A stretch of DNA of 64,000 bases, taken from contig VCJN01002039.1 of the NCBI GenBank assembly GCA_006384855.1, forward strand, positions 186,001 to 250,000. The letters are read 5' to 3'. This DNA is from Tetraselmis striata. Its lineage: Eukaryota > Chlorophyta > Chlorodendrophyceae > Chlorodendrales > Chlorodendraceae. The position numbers were made by a program, and so were the translations under genes. Under the pieces are notes generated by a model. That model did no database searches. It saw nothing but the letters and a program-made list of their open reading frames with translations, and had not been told where the DNA came from. This document shows positions 1 to 12,489 of the stretch, in pieces (positions within the stretch are counted from its first letter, which is position 1; every line of letters begins with the position of its first letter).

Positions 1-3000
1 CATCAAGCAGCGAGTCAAGGCCGCAACGAGCGCTGCATGTGCCGCGGCGCCTGGCTCCTCGCCTGAGGGCGGCGGAGGGACGAGCTTGCGGAGCAGCGTG
101 GCTGCGGCGCCCTGCGACAGCATGGCGTCCCGCGTCCCCTCATGCAGAGCCAGGCATGAAAGCGCCTGCGCAGAGGCAACAACTAGGCCTTGCCCGGCGC
201 AGTCACGTGACGCCTCCGCGGCGGGACTCCTGGCCAGGATGTCCAGCAGTGGGGACACGGACGCTACGCCCGGCAGCGGCACTGCACAGCCATCCTCTTG
301 CAGGCCCACCCCCGCCTCAACCACTTTGCCCAGGAGCTGCGCTGCCGCCACGCGGCCCTTCTCTTGAGCTGCTGAGTCCGCCAGCAAGCTGGTCAGGGTG
401 GCCGTGACTCTCCTCCCCGCAGAGCCCACCTGCTCAAGAGCCGACACACATCCAGCTGCGCTCAGCGGCACAGACCATCCCTTGTTGTTCCCCAGCCCTG
501 CCGCGACATACACTCATTTCCACGTCTTGACGCCCACAAGGCAGGGGAGAGGTGTCACCTTGGCGGCCATCTGTTGGCCAGTGCCCGACGAGCGGCAGCA
601 CAGACGGTCCAGAGCACACACAGCGGCAACAACCTCTTCGGTGGCGGTCCCCTCCTCTGGGCTCTCCAGCAGCAGCCGCAGCAGCGCCGTCACCCCGCCC
701 TCCTGAATGATGCGCTCTCGGTGATCGTCGTTGTCCGCGAGAAATGCGAGTGCGTCCGCAGCAACTTTGCGGCCAAAGCTGTCTCCGTGGAGCAGCATGC
801 CCATCAGGATCTCGATGCTCCGGGAAGAGTAGGTGACGGAAGCATTGACGGTGGAAGTGTCACCCCGGGCCAAGGAGCGCGCGGTGAGTGGCGGCATGCT
901 AATGTTGCATGCCGGATTGGATAACAGCATGCTGGCATCCCCGCCGCCCTGCAAGCTGGTAATTGTGTCATGGAGACTCTCCTCCAGCGCAAGGATCCTC
1001 AGCGCAGACGCGGCAGACTCCTCCAGGTGGCCGCCGTGCTGCAGTGCCATCATGAGCAGCTCCAGGCCGCCAGCATCCGCGATCTTCCTGCGCTCGTGGT
1101 GGCCGGTCGCCGCCATGCTTGCAAGTATGGAGGCTGCCACCTCAGCCTCATCTAGGCACTGGTCATCCACAAGTCCATGCGATTTACCACAGTGCACCTT
1201 GAGGACCTGTTGGCAGATACACAGAGCTGCGTTAGACCTTGATCATGGCTACCAGCCTACCTCGAAAGGAGAGGAGTGTGGGGAGTCGTGTTCAGTGGCA
1301 TGGCAGAGGAGGAAAGGAAGTGACTGTCTGGATGCAAGAGCATGATTGGAGGCAAAGTATCATCTAAGCAGCTGCGGAATTACTTGCTTGTTAGTGACTG
1401 TGCAACTCACGGTGCCATCCTTCATGTGCCCCGAGGGTAACAGTGAAGAGCATCTAATCTGATGACATTCAAAGCTTCGCAGCTATCATCTGCGCGAAAC
1501 GTAGCTAAGGCATAAGAGCTAAAGCGAATAGGCGTAAGTATAGGCATTGCAGGGCGCACCTGAATGGCGGCAATCACCGGGGCGTCGCCGATGGCGGGCC
1601 TGATGTCATGGTTGATGGTCAGCGATAGCAGGGTTTCAAGCGCAGCGAGTCGTCCGCGGTGCTGTCCCGCCAGGTCCTGCGCCTCAAGGAGCAGCTGCAG
1701 CAAAGGCGCGGTGGCGCCCGCATCGGCTAGCGCCTCTGTCACGCTTTGGCTGACCGCAAGCTGGCGCAGGGCGCAAGCAGCAGATGCCAAGCCCTCCCAG
1801 TCGTGGCGATTGGCGCAGTCTATGCTGTACGCTGTCAGGGCAAGGACACCTCCGCTGCTCACGATTTCTGAGCGCACGTCTGGGCCGACTGCGGAGAATA
1901 GCTCCAGCATGGCCGCAGCCTGGCTGAATGCCTCGTACTCCACCGGCCCTGTGCCCTGAGTTGGCAACTCGAGCAGCATACTGATGCAGAGCTCAATGCC
2001 GCCAGCGCCAGCCACCACTTCCGCGGCTCCGAGGTCACGCACTAGCATCCGGAGCACGCGTGCAGCGGCCTGGAGGTCGCCGTCCAGCTGCGTGACATGA
2101 AGCATCGCCATGAGCGGACCGAGGCCAAACGACTCGATAAGGTTGCGGCAGTCTGCATGAGCCGAAAGGCCCAGTAGCGCCCGGGCAGCGGTCGCTGCGC
2201 GGTCCTCGTCTGGTGCACCTTGCAGATCAGCGAGCTGCAGAGCGCCGCCGTTTGAGAGCAGCGCTGTCGCAAGTGTAAGCTCCTGCGAAAGCACAAGCAC
2301 GGTCTTTGCAGCTGAAGTGGACTCCGCGACCGAGCTTGCCAGCTGCTCCTTCAAAGCAGAGGCTAGGGGCGCCACCCGCAACCCTGACGCCCATCCAGGT
2401 GAGGAGCTGCGCGCACGGAGCCAATGGCGGAGCAGCTTCAGCAGTCGAAGGCGGCTCTTTCTCACTTCCACCCCGCAGTCTGGCCGAGATAGCCTCCAGC
2501 ATGATATTGCTGAATATTCTTTCTGTGGGCACATTTCCGTCAACAGCGAGAGCATTCAGGCAGAAAAACGCTGCCTCATCGTTGACAGCAGACATCAGAG
2601 CCTCCGCAAGTCGATCAACCCCATCATTCTCAATCAGCGTCTGCCCCAATTCCTGGGTGGGACGGTTGAGGCAGAGGTCGCCCAGCAAGGTCAGGGCAGC
2701 GACATCCAGGTACTGTGAGCCGCGGAGCAGAGAGGTGGTCAAAGCACGACTTAGCTCAGGGCTGAGCGCGCGCAGGCTCTCTTGGAAGCTGCTGTCTGCA
2801 CGCGCGACAGCCAGCGCCGCAAGAAGCGAGGTGCGGTCCTTTGTACCCCTTGACGCCGATGAGTACGGGTGCGCCAAGGCCTGAAGCAGGCCCATAATGC
2901 CATGACATTCACGTAAAGCGCCCAGAAAGGCGTCGCTTGACGAGGAGAGCTGGTGCAGGATGCGTAGCGTGGCAGAGCGGACATCTGCACTGCCAGGCTC

Positions 3001-5054
3001 AACTGGTGAGGCTCCCATCAGGCGAAGCTCTGCCAGAAGGGCTATTACGGCACCGGCGCCGATGATGTCGAGCAGGCCCGCCTTGTCAGCTTGCCGGGTC
3101 AGCGCATCGAGAACGTCAAGAAGTGACAGCGCAACATCCGGGTGCATCATACCAGGGTATACCACCGAATCTTCATGCTCTTGCCCATCCAACCACCAGC
3201 GAGTCACCGGGACAGCAGGCTGCATCGCACCAAGGAGCAGGCCGACCACACCTTCTCGGCGCAGCGCACAGGCTGCAGCAGCATTGGCGCGTGCAATGAC
3301 GCCAGCTAACTCCAGAGCAAGACGTAGTCCTGGACCGTTTTGTCCCTCTGCCCAAAGCATTTCGACCAGACGCTCTGGCAACCCAGCATCCACCAGCTCA
3401 ACAGCATACTGAGAAGCTCCTGCTGCCTGCAGCACATAAACACAGTCTGCTCAGCAACAATATCCGTTAGGCGCAAGACATGCAGGATTAACGACCAGCA
3501 CACTCAAGCATCGGAACGCATCTCACGCACCGTCATTGCACCCATCAAGAGGCGGCTAGTTTCAGGCGTTGCGCCGCCTGCATCAGGCCGGATGGCGTCT
3601 ACCGTCATGCGCAGCGCCCCTGTATTGGCAACGAGACTTCCAAGCAGTGGCTGGCCGCCCTCCAGCAAGAGCAATCCTATCAGATGAATGTTCTCGCTGG
3701 GTGATGCCGCGGGAAAGTCCAACTCCTGACCAAGTCACACAAGATATGTCAGTGCTCGGATCTTATTTCCTATTGCCACAGAGCACCAGCAAGTGTGATC
3801 TATGCATGTGATCTCTGGCATAAAAGCTTGAAAGGCAATGGAGTGCGAGCAAAAGCAAGCTCAGGGCTGCTGGGCGTAAACATTCTAAGAGCGCACTCAC
3901 CTGGCTAGCTGTAGCCTTTGGCTGTGGAGCGGAAAGCATATCGAGGATTTTTCCTCCTAGACCTGTCTCTAAGACTTGCTTTATGAATCCATTGACCGTA
4001 TGTAGCATGGAACAAAGCAGACTTGCTGCGCGCCTGGCAGCGACTGCATCATGGCTGGAAACAGAACATGACAACACAAAATATTACGCACTCGACAGGG
4101 TGTTGAGAACACACAATCCGAGCCAAGCAATGACGATCGGCGTCGTGGACTTCATACATGTGTGCTTGTATAGGGAAAGCACCTTGTAGCCAGGTCAGTG
4201 AGCCCATGCAACAAGCCTGCATGCTTTGCCACTGCATCCAGCTCCTCTGGCTGCCTCAGTCTCAAGGCTGCGACAACTTGAATCGCCTCCTGGGCGCAGC
4301 GCCTGTTTCCGCTGCTCACTCCTCCAACCACGCCAGCCAGGAGTGAAATACCTCCCTTTGAAACAATCTCCCGGGCAGAGGTGACATCTCCCCCTGCCAG
4401 CTTGCCCAGCAGCACTGCAGCTGCTTCCTGCTCATCCTCACTCTGCAGCCATCCGTGTACAATACCGATGTCAGGCACTCAGAGCTTTTCATTGCATGTG
4501 GCGAATGTATGTTGCTGGATTACATGCACCAATGGCGAGTTTGGCAGATGTTACCGATGACGAGAGCTGCTGAAGGGCGGCCTCAATCGCGAGATGCCCG
4601 ACCAGCGACCTGTGGCACGCGAAGGCAGAGCGGGTCACAGCATGATAAGACATGGATGGCGGTGTAGCCATTCAGGGTTGCCTCTTCGACCATCCCCTTT
4701 ATGCATGGGCCCGTCTCACGGAGGTAATGGGGGGGTAAGTTTGGGCAGGGACGGCTTGTCACCATCCTGCACGCACCTGTTGCTTTCAACCAGGACGGCC
4801 AGCGCCCAGGTAGCAGCTATGCGGCTTTCAGACAAAGCCATGGCATCACGCACCAGTTCCACGAGCTGTGACAGCCCCCCTGCCCCGCTATCCTCATGGG
4901 TGGAGGCGTAACACAGCACGCGCTGGACGTCCGCGACAGCGCGCAGCGTCGCGGTGGCGCTTGGTACGCCGCCTTCCGGGCTGCTTCGCAGCGCGGCAAC
5001 AAGGGCCCCAAACCCGCCACTGGTCCCGCCAGCCACTGGCTCGAGGAGCCCCAT
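1..5054 (-). CDS. Armadillo-repeat protein, multi-exon, 3' end beyond left edge
   Basis: The protein is built from repeated armadillo/HEAT-like helices, probably a cytosolic or nuclear protein-binding scaffold. Typical repeat cores are GGLELLMMAL, GGVTALLRLLLE, DAGATAPLLQLLLEAQ and GGVLALTAYS. Exons read right to left: 5054-4777, a weak one near 4671-4550, about 4478-4183, 4054-3901, 3725-3533, 3426 to 1560, about 1210-559, and 497-1. Introns are GT..AG and short; the one at 558-498 is only 61 bp. The Met at 5054 is the first start in frame with the first ARM-like exon. Armadillo sequence changes frame between about 2420 and 2310 with no convincing splice pair, so a tiny intron, base error or real lesion must lie there. 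Translation remains ARM-like to base 1, so the C-terminus is missing. The binding partner cannot be told from sequence. Family call is firm; exon edges at 4478-4671 are weak. Confidence 0.85.
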
Positions 5055-5059
5055 ACCGT

Positions 5060-6480
5060 CCCGGTATGGATCAGGCCGTAACGCTCACACCGACTCCAAT
5101 GCGCTGACGTCGTTTGTCCTGCAGCAAGGTTGTCCCGTTAGGCGGAACGGGGCGTCTTGACGCGCAAGAGACAATGGGGCCGCCCTCCTCGTCGCCCAAA
5201 GGCCGCTAGAGGGGGGGAAGGGCACAGTTAAAGACACTTGCTCAGAACACGCGTGCAGGAAGTTGCGTCATACGCAATGAAGCCGACGGTTTCGGGGCCT
5301 TCAAAGATCTCGTGGTAGCGCCGCTCGACTGCTAAGTGGGCGGAATTGCACGACGAGCGAGGAGGTAGTCAGGAGGGGGGAGGGAAGCATATCCAACCTA
5401 TGCTGCCAAGCTGCCAAGCTGCTCTATTCTGATGTTGCCACGAATAGCAAGATTTCCCTGTAGAGAGCGGGCTCTCACGGCTAGGTAGACAGCCGGCCAT
5501 CGTACCGTCAAACAATTTCGGAAGCGGGTTGCCCTGCCTCGAACGGGCTGCGTCGTGGTTCGCTTCGGTTGTAAGTGTTACGACTGCCGCCCGGTCCGGG
5601 TCCGAACACACTCAGCAACGTTGCCACGACGAATATTGCAGCAGGTTGTGTAAACTTAAAGCCAGGCCGTGCTCTTCCATCGACGAAGGGATAAACTCAC
5701 CAATAGCACGACTCAACGGCTCGAAGGGTAGAGTTGGCGTGCCAGGCGGGCAGAAATCTAACGTCCGCGGTGGTAGTATGCCCGTACCCGGTACCGGCGT
5801 AGTGATGAGCTGGATAAATATACTGAATGACGCGCTCTGCCTCAACGGCTTGCTTGATTGTTCCTGCTAGCTACTGCCAATCAGCGCGAGTGATAGGTCA
5901 GGATGCCTACCTTGCTGCCTGCGTTCCACTGGTGGTTGTCCCACTGGACGAGCGTGCTGGGCCAGAGCGCGTTGAGTGTTGAGCTAGCGATGAATCGCAC
6001 CCGCGATGTAGGGATTATCCGTCGTCGGCTCATCGCGTCCGCCGCGACGATAAAAAATTCCTGCGCGTTCCCCCCTCCCTTCCTCCCTCCTATTAGCGAC
6101 TATTATTCATCAAGCATTATATATAAGGACGATAAATAATCGTATATTAAAAGGATTAGCGACTATGAAGGATTAATCCCTTGCATCTGTGCTGCACTGG
6201 AGTCGTCGCGCCAGCAGCATGCATCGGACCGAGGCGCGCGTTCCCGCGCTCGCTGCCATCGCGCAGCGGCAGCACCCAAGGTACTGGTGTGAATTACAAA
6301 ACGGGCAGTAATAAATCCACGTACAGGTACTGCTAAAAGCAGTACTAAAAGATCAACAAGTAAGCCGCCTGAAGGTGGCCCGCATCGATGCAAGTCGCGC
6401 AGGCTGTTTTACACGGTCAAGAGCCAAAATTGGCAGGAAGGTAAAGTGAAAAGCGTGGAGGGAAAACGGAGTCAGGGAGG
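5060..6480. other. Intergenic stretch, no gene recognised
   Basis: Only short open frames without family resemblance occur here. The left part is the likely promoter and 5' leader of the leftward armadillo gene. From about 6040 the base composition becomes AT-richer, with short repeats such as ttagcgacta. I see no RNA gene or clear transposon end. Confidence 0.5.
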
Positions 6481-6481
6481 G

Positions 6482-6670
6482 CGCTGCGTGTAACGCAGCG
6501 AAAACCGGAAGATGGCAGGCTCGGCTGTTGTGGCTGCTTTTATGTCTACTCGTGCTGCACCCAAAAAGGGCGCAACGACAGGTGCCTAGTTCTCGTACCA
6601 CTGAGCAGCACTTGTAGCTGAAAAGCGGTTAGGGAAAGGGAGGAAACCAAATAAACAAGTTTAAATCATT
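6482..6670 (+). repeat. Left direct repeat of the tyrosine-recombinase element
   Basis: About 190 bp nearly identical to 9437-9627 and in the same orientation. It opens with a short palindrome (gctgcgtgtaacgcagc) and includes the phrase cacccaaaaagggcgcaacg. Differences between the two copies are scattered single bases, suggesting moderate age. Confidence 0.85.
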
Positions 6671-9436
6671 TCAAAGTTGAGTCTGGTTTTGCCATTTATG
6701 AGCGAACGGAGAGAGCGGTGGATTGATGGAGAATGAAGGGGTAGCGCCAGGTCATGAAGGAGGCACCGGGAAGGCCACCGCTGCGGAGTCCTGTTGGACT
6801 TGGAAGTGGCGGAGGGGGGCGATGTGGCCAAAGAAGAACCATGCGCCAGGTAAAGGAAGAACGTTGGGGTCAATGTAGTCCAGAACGACGTCGGAGTCAG
6901 TGGCCCAGCCGCCTTGGTAGCGAATGTGGGACAATGGAACTCCGATGGCGTTATTGGCGGCAGACGCTGCTCCCTTGCGAAGGCTGTGTGCTGAGGTCCA
7001 GGAAGTGCCGGCGGGAGGGGCAGGATCGACAAGCGCAAGACGGACGGCTGCAGACAGCCAGTCCGACATTGTAGCGGCGGTCCAAGGTTTTGACTGCTCG
7101 CTTGGAGTGACCGCCTAGAAGTTTGTTTCACCCAAGGCTACATTACCAGGGGGACATACTGTACGTGGTCGATGAAGTGGTGCAGGAGACGTGCAACTCG
7201 GGGGTGTTTTAACACCGGAAGGAGAAGCACGCGCAGATCGTCGGGACCCCGCCGGCCAGCGCGACCCTTCTCGCGGTACACCTGCAGGGTAATGTTATAA
7301 TCGTCGACATGCACATCCCGCACTCGGCAAGAGACGCCAGTAAGTCCCCTGGCAAAAAACACGAAGTTGACAACCGAGGCCACGAGGGCTCGGAAGTTGT
7401 ACTGGTACTCTGTGGTGGGAGCAGACACAATCAACTCGGCTCGCTCGACGAAGCTGTAAGCTGCATCCGCAGGCAGAGGAACTCGCAAAGGGGCGGCTTC
7501 CAGACGACCACGCTGCCGCAGCATCAGCTCACGCCTAGATGCAGTAAGGTGTAAGCTGTCCTTGGCGATTGGGTCGAGGTTGTGCAGCTCGAAGAACGCG
7601 TTGATTGCAGACAGATAGGTTTGCAGTGATTTAGCTCCAATGTGCCCTCGCTCACCAATCCAAGCAACGTACCGGACGACAGTAGCAGTGGTCGCCTCCA
7701 GCGGGCTGATGTTCTCGGAGTCGTGCCAGAACTCCGCGAACTGAGACAGTTTGCCGGCGTAGCTCTTGAGTGTCTGAGCGGTGAGGGAGCTGGAGAGCAG
7801 GTCGAGCGTCCGCTGCCGTAACTCGTCTGAGCCGAAAGCATATTGCAGTCGAGATCGCAGTGAAGCAGCCCAGGGAGCGACAGCTTCGGGCTCGTCAATT
7901 ACGTAAGTGCGTCGTTTTACCGACAGAGTAGCAGGGGGGCGACTACCGCTTGCAAAGTACTCGGCAACAACGGTTAGGTTTCCGGCGGTTGGCCGGTAGT
8001 TGCTGGACGGGTTTGCAGTAGCACCAGGACGGGTTTGCGGGGCTAGGTTCAGGTAAGAGGGCCGCCCCGCGCGCCCTTCGCGCTCGTAGCGCCTGACACG
8101 CGCGTAACGTACACGCGCGAAGCTTGGTCGTTGCGAACCAGTTGTAACACGCAGTGTGACAACCGACGGACGCAGTGATGAAATGGTACGTGAGGCAGTT
8201 GGTTGAGCCAGCATGTGCAGGTGTGCGGATGGTTGAGCCGCACTCGGCTGTAGTTGTAAGAAGCGCCGCACCGAGGAAGGTCTTAATGAAGTCAGTAAGG
8301 TGGGGGGGGGGGGGTCAGGTCCTGACACATGGCGCTCATCCCGCCTTTGAGCTGCTAGGGTGCGCTTTGCGGCGGTCACCGAAAAGTGGCCTCGCAAGGC
8401 TCCAGCAGCTCCGACGAAAGGCGCCCCACACCGTCACTCGTACGTGCTCACCTTCGCGGCCATGCCCGCGTCCACCGCCACGTCCTCGTCCAAGCACGCC
8501 CGCGCCCTGCAGCAGCAGCTGCCGCTACCCGAGCAGTAGCGGTGGCTTTTGCGCCGCTGGCAACTGTCATCTCGAAGACGCAACGCTCGTAGTCCCTCAT
8601 GAGGTCCCCAAAAATCGCGGAACCCATATGCTCAGAAGCAGGCTGAAAGTGCTGAGCTCGCGGCACGTCCAGAACACCTTGGTCACCGTGCACATGCTTG
8701 ACCTCATTAAGCCTCCGCAGGAAAGCCAAACGAAATCGAAACGCCTTGTCGATGGCTTCGGCGTGGTTCCGAGCTCTCGCGAGGTAGGGGGTGAAGTCCT
8801 GACTTGCAGCAGGGACGTAGGGCAGCAGCTCGTCGAGAGCTACGAAAAGTGCGGCCATGTGGGCGCCGAAACACGACATCCAAAGATACTCCTCCTGGGC
8901 CGGCAAACGCCGGTCATCCTGCTTGAGGTACTCGTTCGTTAGGTCGGTGCTCAAGGGGAAGAGTCTAGGCACTCGGCTGACCGGTCGAACGGCCTCGTAG
9001 CCATACTCTGCTCGCTGCAGTAGCTATGGCACCGCGAGGTAATAATCATCCTCGTCACTCACCGATTTTGCTCCGACACGGCCGCTCTGGGCTAGCTCTA
9101 GAAAGTCGGGGCGCACTGCGGTTCCCCCGCTGCCTGTCGGTTGTCCCGCGATGCGCTGCCCGGAGCCGGAACCATGTGCCCCATCTCCATCAACAACGCG
9201 CTCACGAGCCGTCAATTGTGCCAACGCTACTGTAAGCTCGCGCAGTAATGTAGAATGGGCCTTCACGTCTGCGTGTGACGACTCGAGCGTCGGCTCAACG
9301 ACGAGTTCTTCTCCATCTTGCATGGTAACGCACGGGCGTACGGATGAGAATATCACACACGGGCGGTGAGCCGGGTGTGGTCTTGAACAACTTGGGGTGA
9401 CCTTGCTCGCAACAGGTTACGAGACAGTTTTACCAT

Positions 9437-9627
9437 CGCTGCGTGTAACGCAGCGAAAACCGGCAGATGGCATGCTCAGCTGTTATGGCTGCTTTTAAGT
9501 CTACTTGTGCTGCACCCAAAAAGGGCGCAACGACAAGTGCCTAGTTCCCGTACCACTCAACAACACTTGTAGCTGAAAAGCGGTTAGGTCAAGGGAGGAA
9601 ACCCCATAAACTAGTTTAGATCATATC
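9437..9627 (+). repeat. Right direct repeat of the tyrosine-recombinase element
   Basis: Same-orientation partner of 6482-6670, opening with the same palindrome and ending in an AT-rich stretch (tagtttagatcat). A tRNA-like SINE sequence begins immediately to its right. Confidence 0.85.
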
Positions 9628-9734
9628 CCGCACGAGGCGGGATGGATATGGGTTCGATTCCTGGTCGATGTATTTCGGCAATATCGGCCCGGGTTGTCCC
9701 GGATGTAATCATTATACCCGGTTGATGCAGTAGG

Positions 9735-10587
9735 CACCTTTCGATACGGGTGGACGAGACGGTGGACGGGTTCTAATCAAACCCGTACAAAAACGTACCA
9801 AAGCATCTCGTCCACGTGTACTTATTCTACGGGCGTCCCGCATTAATTCGTCCACTGCCGCGTGAGCGATGGACGGGTTTAACTCGCCCAAAATCGCGCT
9901 AATCTCGTCCACCGCTCAGTTGACGAGTTCCTAAATAAATAGTACTTTATTAGTGCCCTTATTACATGCACCAACCCATGCTACTACCGCGCGCGCCGCG
10001 GCGCCGCCCCAGCACCCCCATCTCCACGCCCGTCATCACGCGCGCTGCGCTTTTGCGTCGAGACTGCAAATTGGGAGCCGTCGGTAGTTCTGGGCACTCC
10101 ACTCCGTCGCCGCTCAGACGCTTATCCGTCAGCGGGCAGTTCGGAGTGTTAGGTTATGGGCCTATGAGGATAGCACACGCAACGGGGGGGCACGTGCGGA
10201 ATCGGCGCGTGCGAATAGCCGGAATAGGCGCTTCGTTCGGGTGATGTGGGCGCCGCTACATGTATGGTACCTCTTTCGCGATCTCATCAGTAGACGATCC
10301 TATCCCAGCGAGTCCCCGCGCGCGGTCGAATTCGCCATTTCATCATGTCCATCCGAAATCTTGTCCACCCCCCGCGGCCCGTCGCTAAGAGGGTTATGCT
10401 TAAATGTAGGCTTTTTCCTTCCCCACTACTTTCCGTGCATTCTCTTGGCGCTCTCCATGTAACCAAAGAATATACCCACCTATATCGAAAGCAAAGCAGC
10501 CTGCAAACTAGGTGGACGGGATGAATCAAACCCGTATGGTACGTTCGGGAGATCAGAACCCGTCCACCGTCCCGTCCAACCGTGTCG
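9735..10587. mobile_element. Non-autonomous TIR DNA transposon (MITE-like) inside a SINE
   Basis: Terminal inverted repeats of about 45 bp begin GGCRCCTTTCGAYACGG and continue with runs of tggacggg. The left end is at 9735 and its inverted partner ends near 10587. Removing the insert joins the SINE in register, which supports a real insertion. The flanks suggest a very short target duplication of TA or TTA, as in Tc1/mariner or Harbinger elements. No transposase is encoded in the 850 bp interior. Confidence 0.7.
10428..10485 (+). repeat. Dispersed short repeat, copy 1 of 3
   Basis: A stretch of about 50 bp starting with tttccgtgcattctc and containing gtaaccaaagaatat. Related copies in the same orientation lie at 25646-25700 and 27080-27130. 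This copy sits inside the MITE near its right end, so the others may be relics of the same transposon family. Confidence 0.6.
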
Positions 10588-11007
10588 AAAGGCGCGTATT
10601 AGCCCTTCGGGGTTCGAATGAGGCAATGGTTTGTAGTAAGGGCTATATATGCCATATTGCCATACCTTTGACTGCAGTTGGAGCAAGATGTAGTCAAGTG
10701 TTGGGGCGGCTTTGGCCGACGCACGTCCCGGGAAGAACTCTACTTCCAGCAGCACCCATGAAATAATGATAGCAGTATATCTCGTCGTCATCCGCGCAAA
10801 CACAAGTGTTTCGCGTTATTTCCGCCGTTGTTTGTCAACAATTTCAAGGAAGAGTGGGGGCGCAGACACATTGCCGAAAATGTGCATTGGCATCATTACA
10901 AATTTTTTGGAGGGGCCCAAGGGCCTCACCGCCGTCATATCCTAACCAAATCACTAATCTGCACACCCGCTTTCGCGCGTAGTACGAGAATAGCATGCAG
11001 GAATGCA

Positions 11008-11842
11008 TCCTATCCTAACCAAATAGCGACCGCCGTGATTGCATATCTCGCGATTTCAACTGATGAGGTCATCCGCGCGCGTGATAACGGTAGCCGCTCC
11101 TCGATCCCCGCCGCGCCATAGGCTATGGGTTGCGGCTAGGAGCCCCAACCGTGCCCAGTGCGTCAGTACTCACTGACGGTATTTCATTGCGGCGCCTACC
11201 TGTGGTAGCCGCCTACCGCCATGGCGCCGCTCAGACTGGCGCACACATGGCGGGCGCGTCCGACTGCCCTCCGCCCGCCATGTATTCCTCATCGTCATCG
11301 GTAGTAGGGATGAGACCGAAGAGTTGATTACCTTTCTGTACGCTAGCCATAACCCCTAGGGGATAAACGTTGACTAACTTTCGGATTGGGGCGCGGTCGC
11401 CTCGACGTCGGCGACCGAAAACGCAGTGGATGGGTAATGGCGGCCGGGTGGTGGGTGTGCCACGGGTGGGCCGCGGGCCGCGGGTGAGCCACCCGTGGGC
11501 GGCGGCGAGTTCGTTACACACGATAACCGCGAGCCGTGCGATGAACGATGGATGCCCGTGCGCCGTCCATCCTAGGCTCTTTGACGTACCGACCGTTACG
11601 CGACCAAATAGGAAACGCGAGTGATTTGGTCACTCGCTGAGGTCCAAATTACTGGAGCCTCGTGATTTGACCACCAATCCGAACACTCGCAATGACCAAA
11701 AAGCGATTTGGTTTCCCAAATCACTATGAGATATGGACCGTACGATTCACGACTTCTGATGTCATCAAAGATCCTGCGGCCACGATATTTTTAATGTATG
11801 GCTTATCAAATTAGTCAGGATCGCGATTTGGCTAGGATAGGA
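11008..11842. mobile_element. Candidate TIR element
   Basis: The sequence tcctatcctaaccaaat at 11008 is repeated inverted as atttggctaggatagga ending at 11842. The interior has many further copies of ccaaat/atttgg words but no transposase frame. The two ends differ at two or three positions over 21 bp, so chance is unlikely but not excluded. No clear target duplication was seen. Confidence 0.4.
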
Positions 11843-11899
11843 CCGTGGTAAGAGGCAGACCCGCGGATTTGAATGAAGTCAGGGGAGGGTGGGTGTGGC

Positions 11900-12200
11900 C
11901 GTCGCGGTGCAACCCCATGGTGGGTGCGCTACGACAAAGGACAAAGATGGGGACAGACAAGCCCACCCTAATGCTTTTAAGCACACGACGAAGCAACATA
12001 TGAGAGCAGCGCTACACGGGATGGCTGCGTCGGGAACCGCACGCGGAGGTGCCGCCGTCCGGAAGTACGATGTGGATGTAGCTCCTCGAGGCGCTGCGGG
12101 GTCGATGCAGCCCCTCGGGCGGTACGGCATACTAGCACCGGACACATTAGCACCGTATTTGTGCCGTACTGCGCCTGGTAATAAGTAGACGATGAGGGAG
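11900..12200 (+). repeat. Direct repeat A (uninterrupted copy)
   Basis: About 300 bp from ccccatggtgggtgcgct to tgcgcctg...tagacgatgag. It matches the two-part copy at 14085-15395 in the same orientation, so the pair flanks the minisatellite region. These could be terminal repeats of a non-coding element or two independent insertions of one repeat. Minus-strand frames are open in both copies but match no family I know. Confidence 0.75.
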
Positions 12201-12489
12201 AGGAAATTCCAACTCCTTGTAGTAAAGATTTTACGGAAGGATGGGGGCGCATGCGCATCGCCAACATGTATGCGAGGGCGCCGGCTGCATGGCGCCGGCC
12301 AGGCGAGAGAACAGAGACCGCCCAGGGAAAAAAAAAGGCTGGCTACCGTCGCACGGCGGGGCGTGCGAATAGCCGAAGGATGGGCGGCGGCGGGCGGGGG
12401 GGGGGGGGGGAAGACGATGTTGTCTGTAGCCAGCTCCACGCAGCGACGGCTCGATGGCGTCGATCACGCGAGTGCCCGGGGGTTGCGAA

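Larger units (their letters stand above)
6482..9627 (-). mobile_element. Decayed tyrosine-recombinase (DIRS/Crypton-like) element between direct repeats
   Basis: The element is bounded by two direct repeats of about 190 bp (6482-6670 and 9437-9627). Between them, on the minus strand, lie blocks encoding a tyrosine recombinase (about 8000 down to 6752), and upstream of it charged, unrecognised coding blocks (8972-8448 and 9356-9024). The recombinase shows an N-terminal SAM-like helical domain and a catalytic part with the HxxR box in SAHSLRKGAAS, a GGW box and a downstream LDYIDP tyrosine. I see no reverse transcriptase or methyltransferase. Either this is a Crypton-like element or an internally reduced DIRS-type element. 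It looks incomplete and old, with its coding capacity spread over several blocks. Confidence 0.7.
9635..10745 (+). mobile_element. tRNA-derived SINE, copy split by a DNA transposon
   Basis: The first half (9650-9733) has a pol III B-box-like ggttcgattcc followed by tcctggtcgatgtatttcgg. The second half (about 10588-10745) contains cggggttcgaatgaggcaat, ctgcagttgg, aagtgttggggcggct and cgtcccggg. Both halves match, in order, the reverse complements of the copies at 57837-58175 and 61285-61545. The interruption at about 9735-10587 is an inverted-repeat element. The tRNA-like head shows that the family was pol III transcribed; this copy cannot be active as it stands. Confidence 0.75.
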
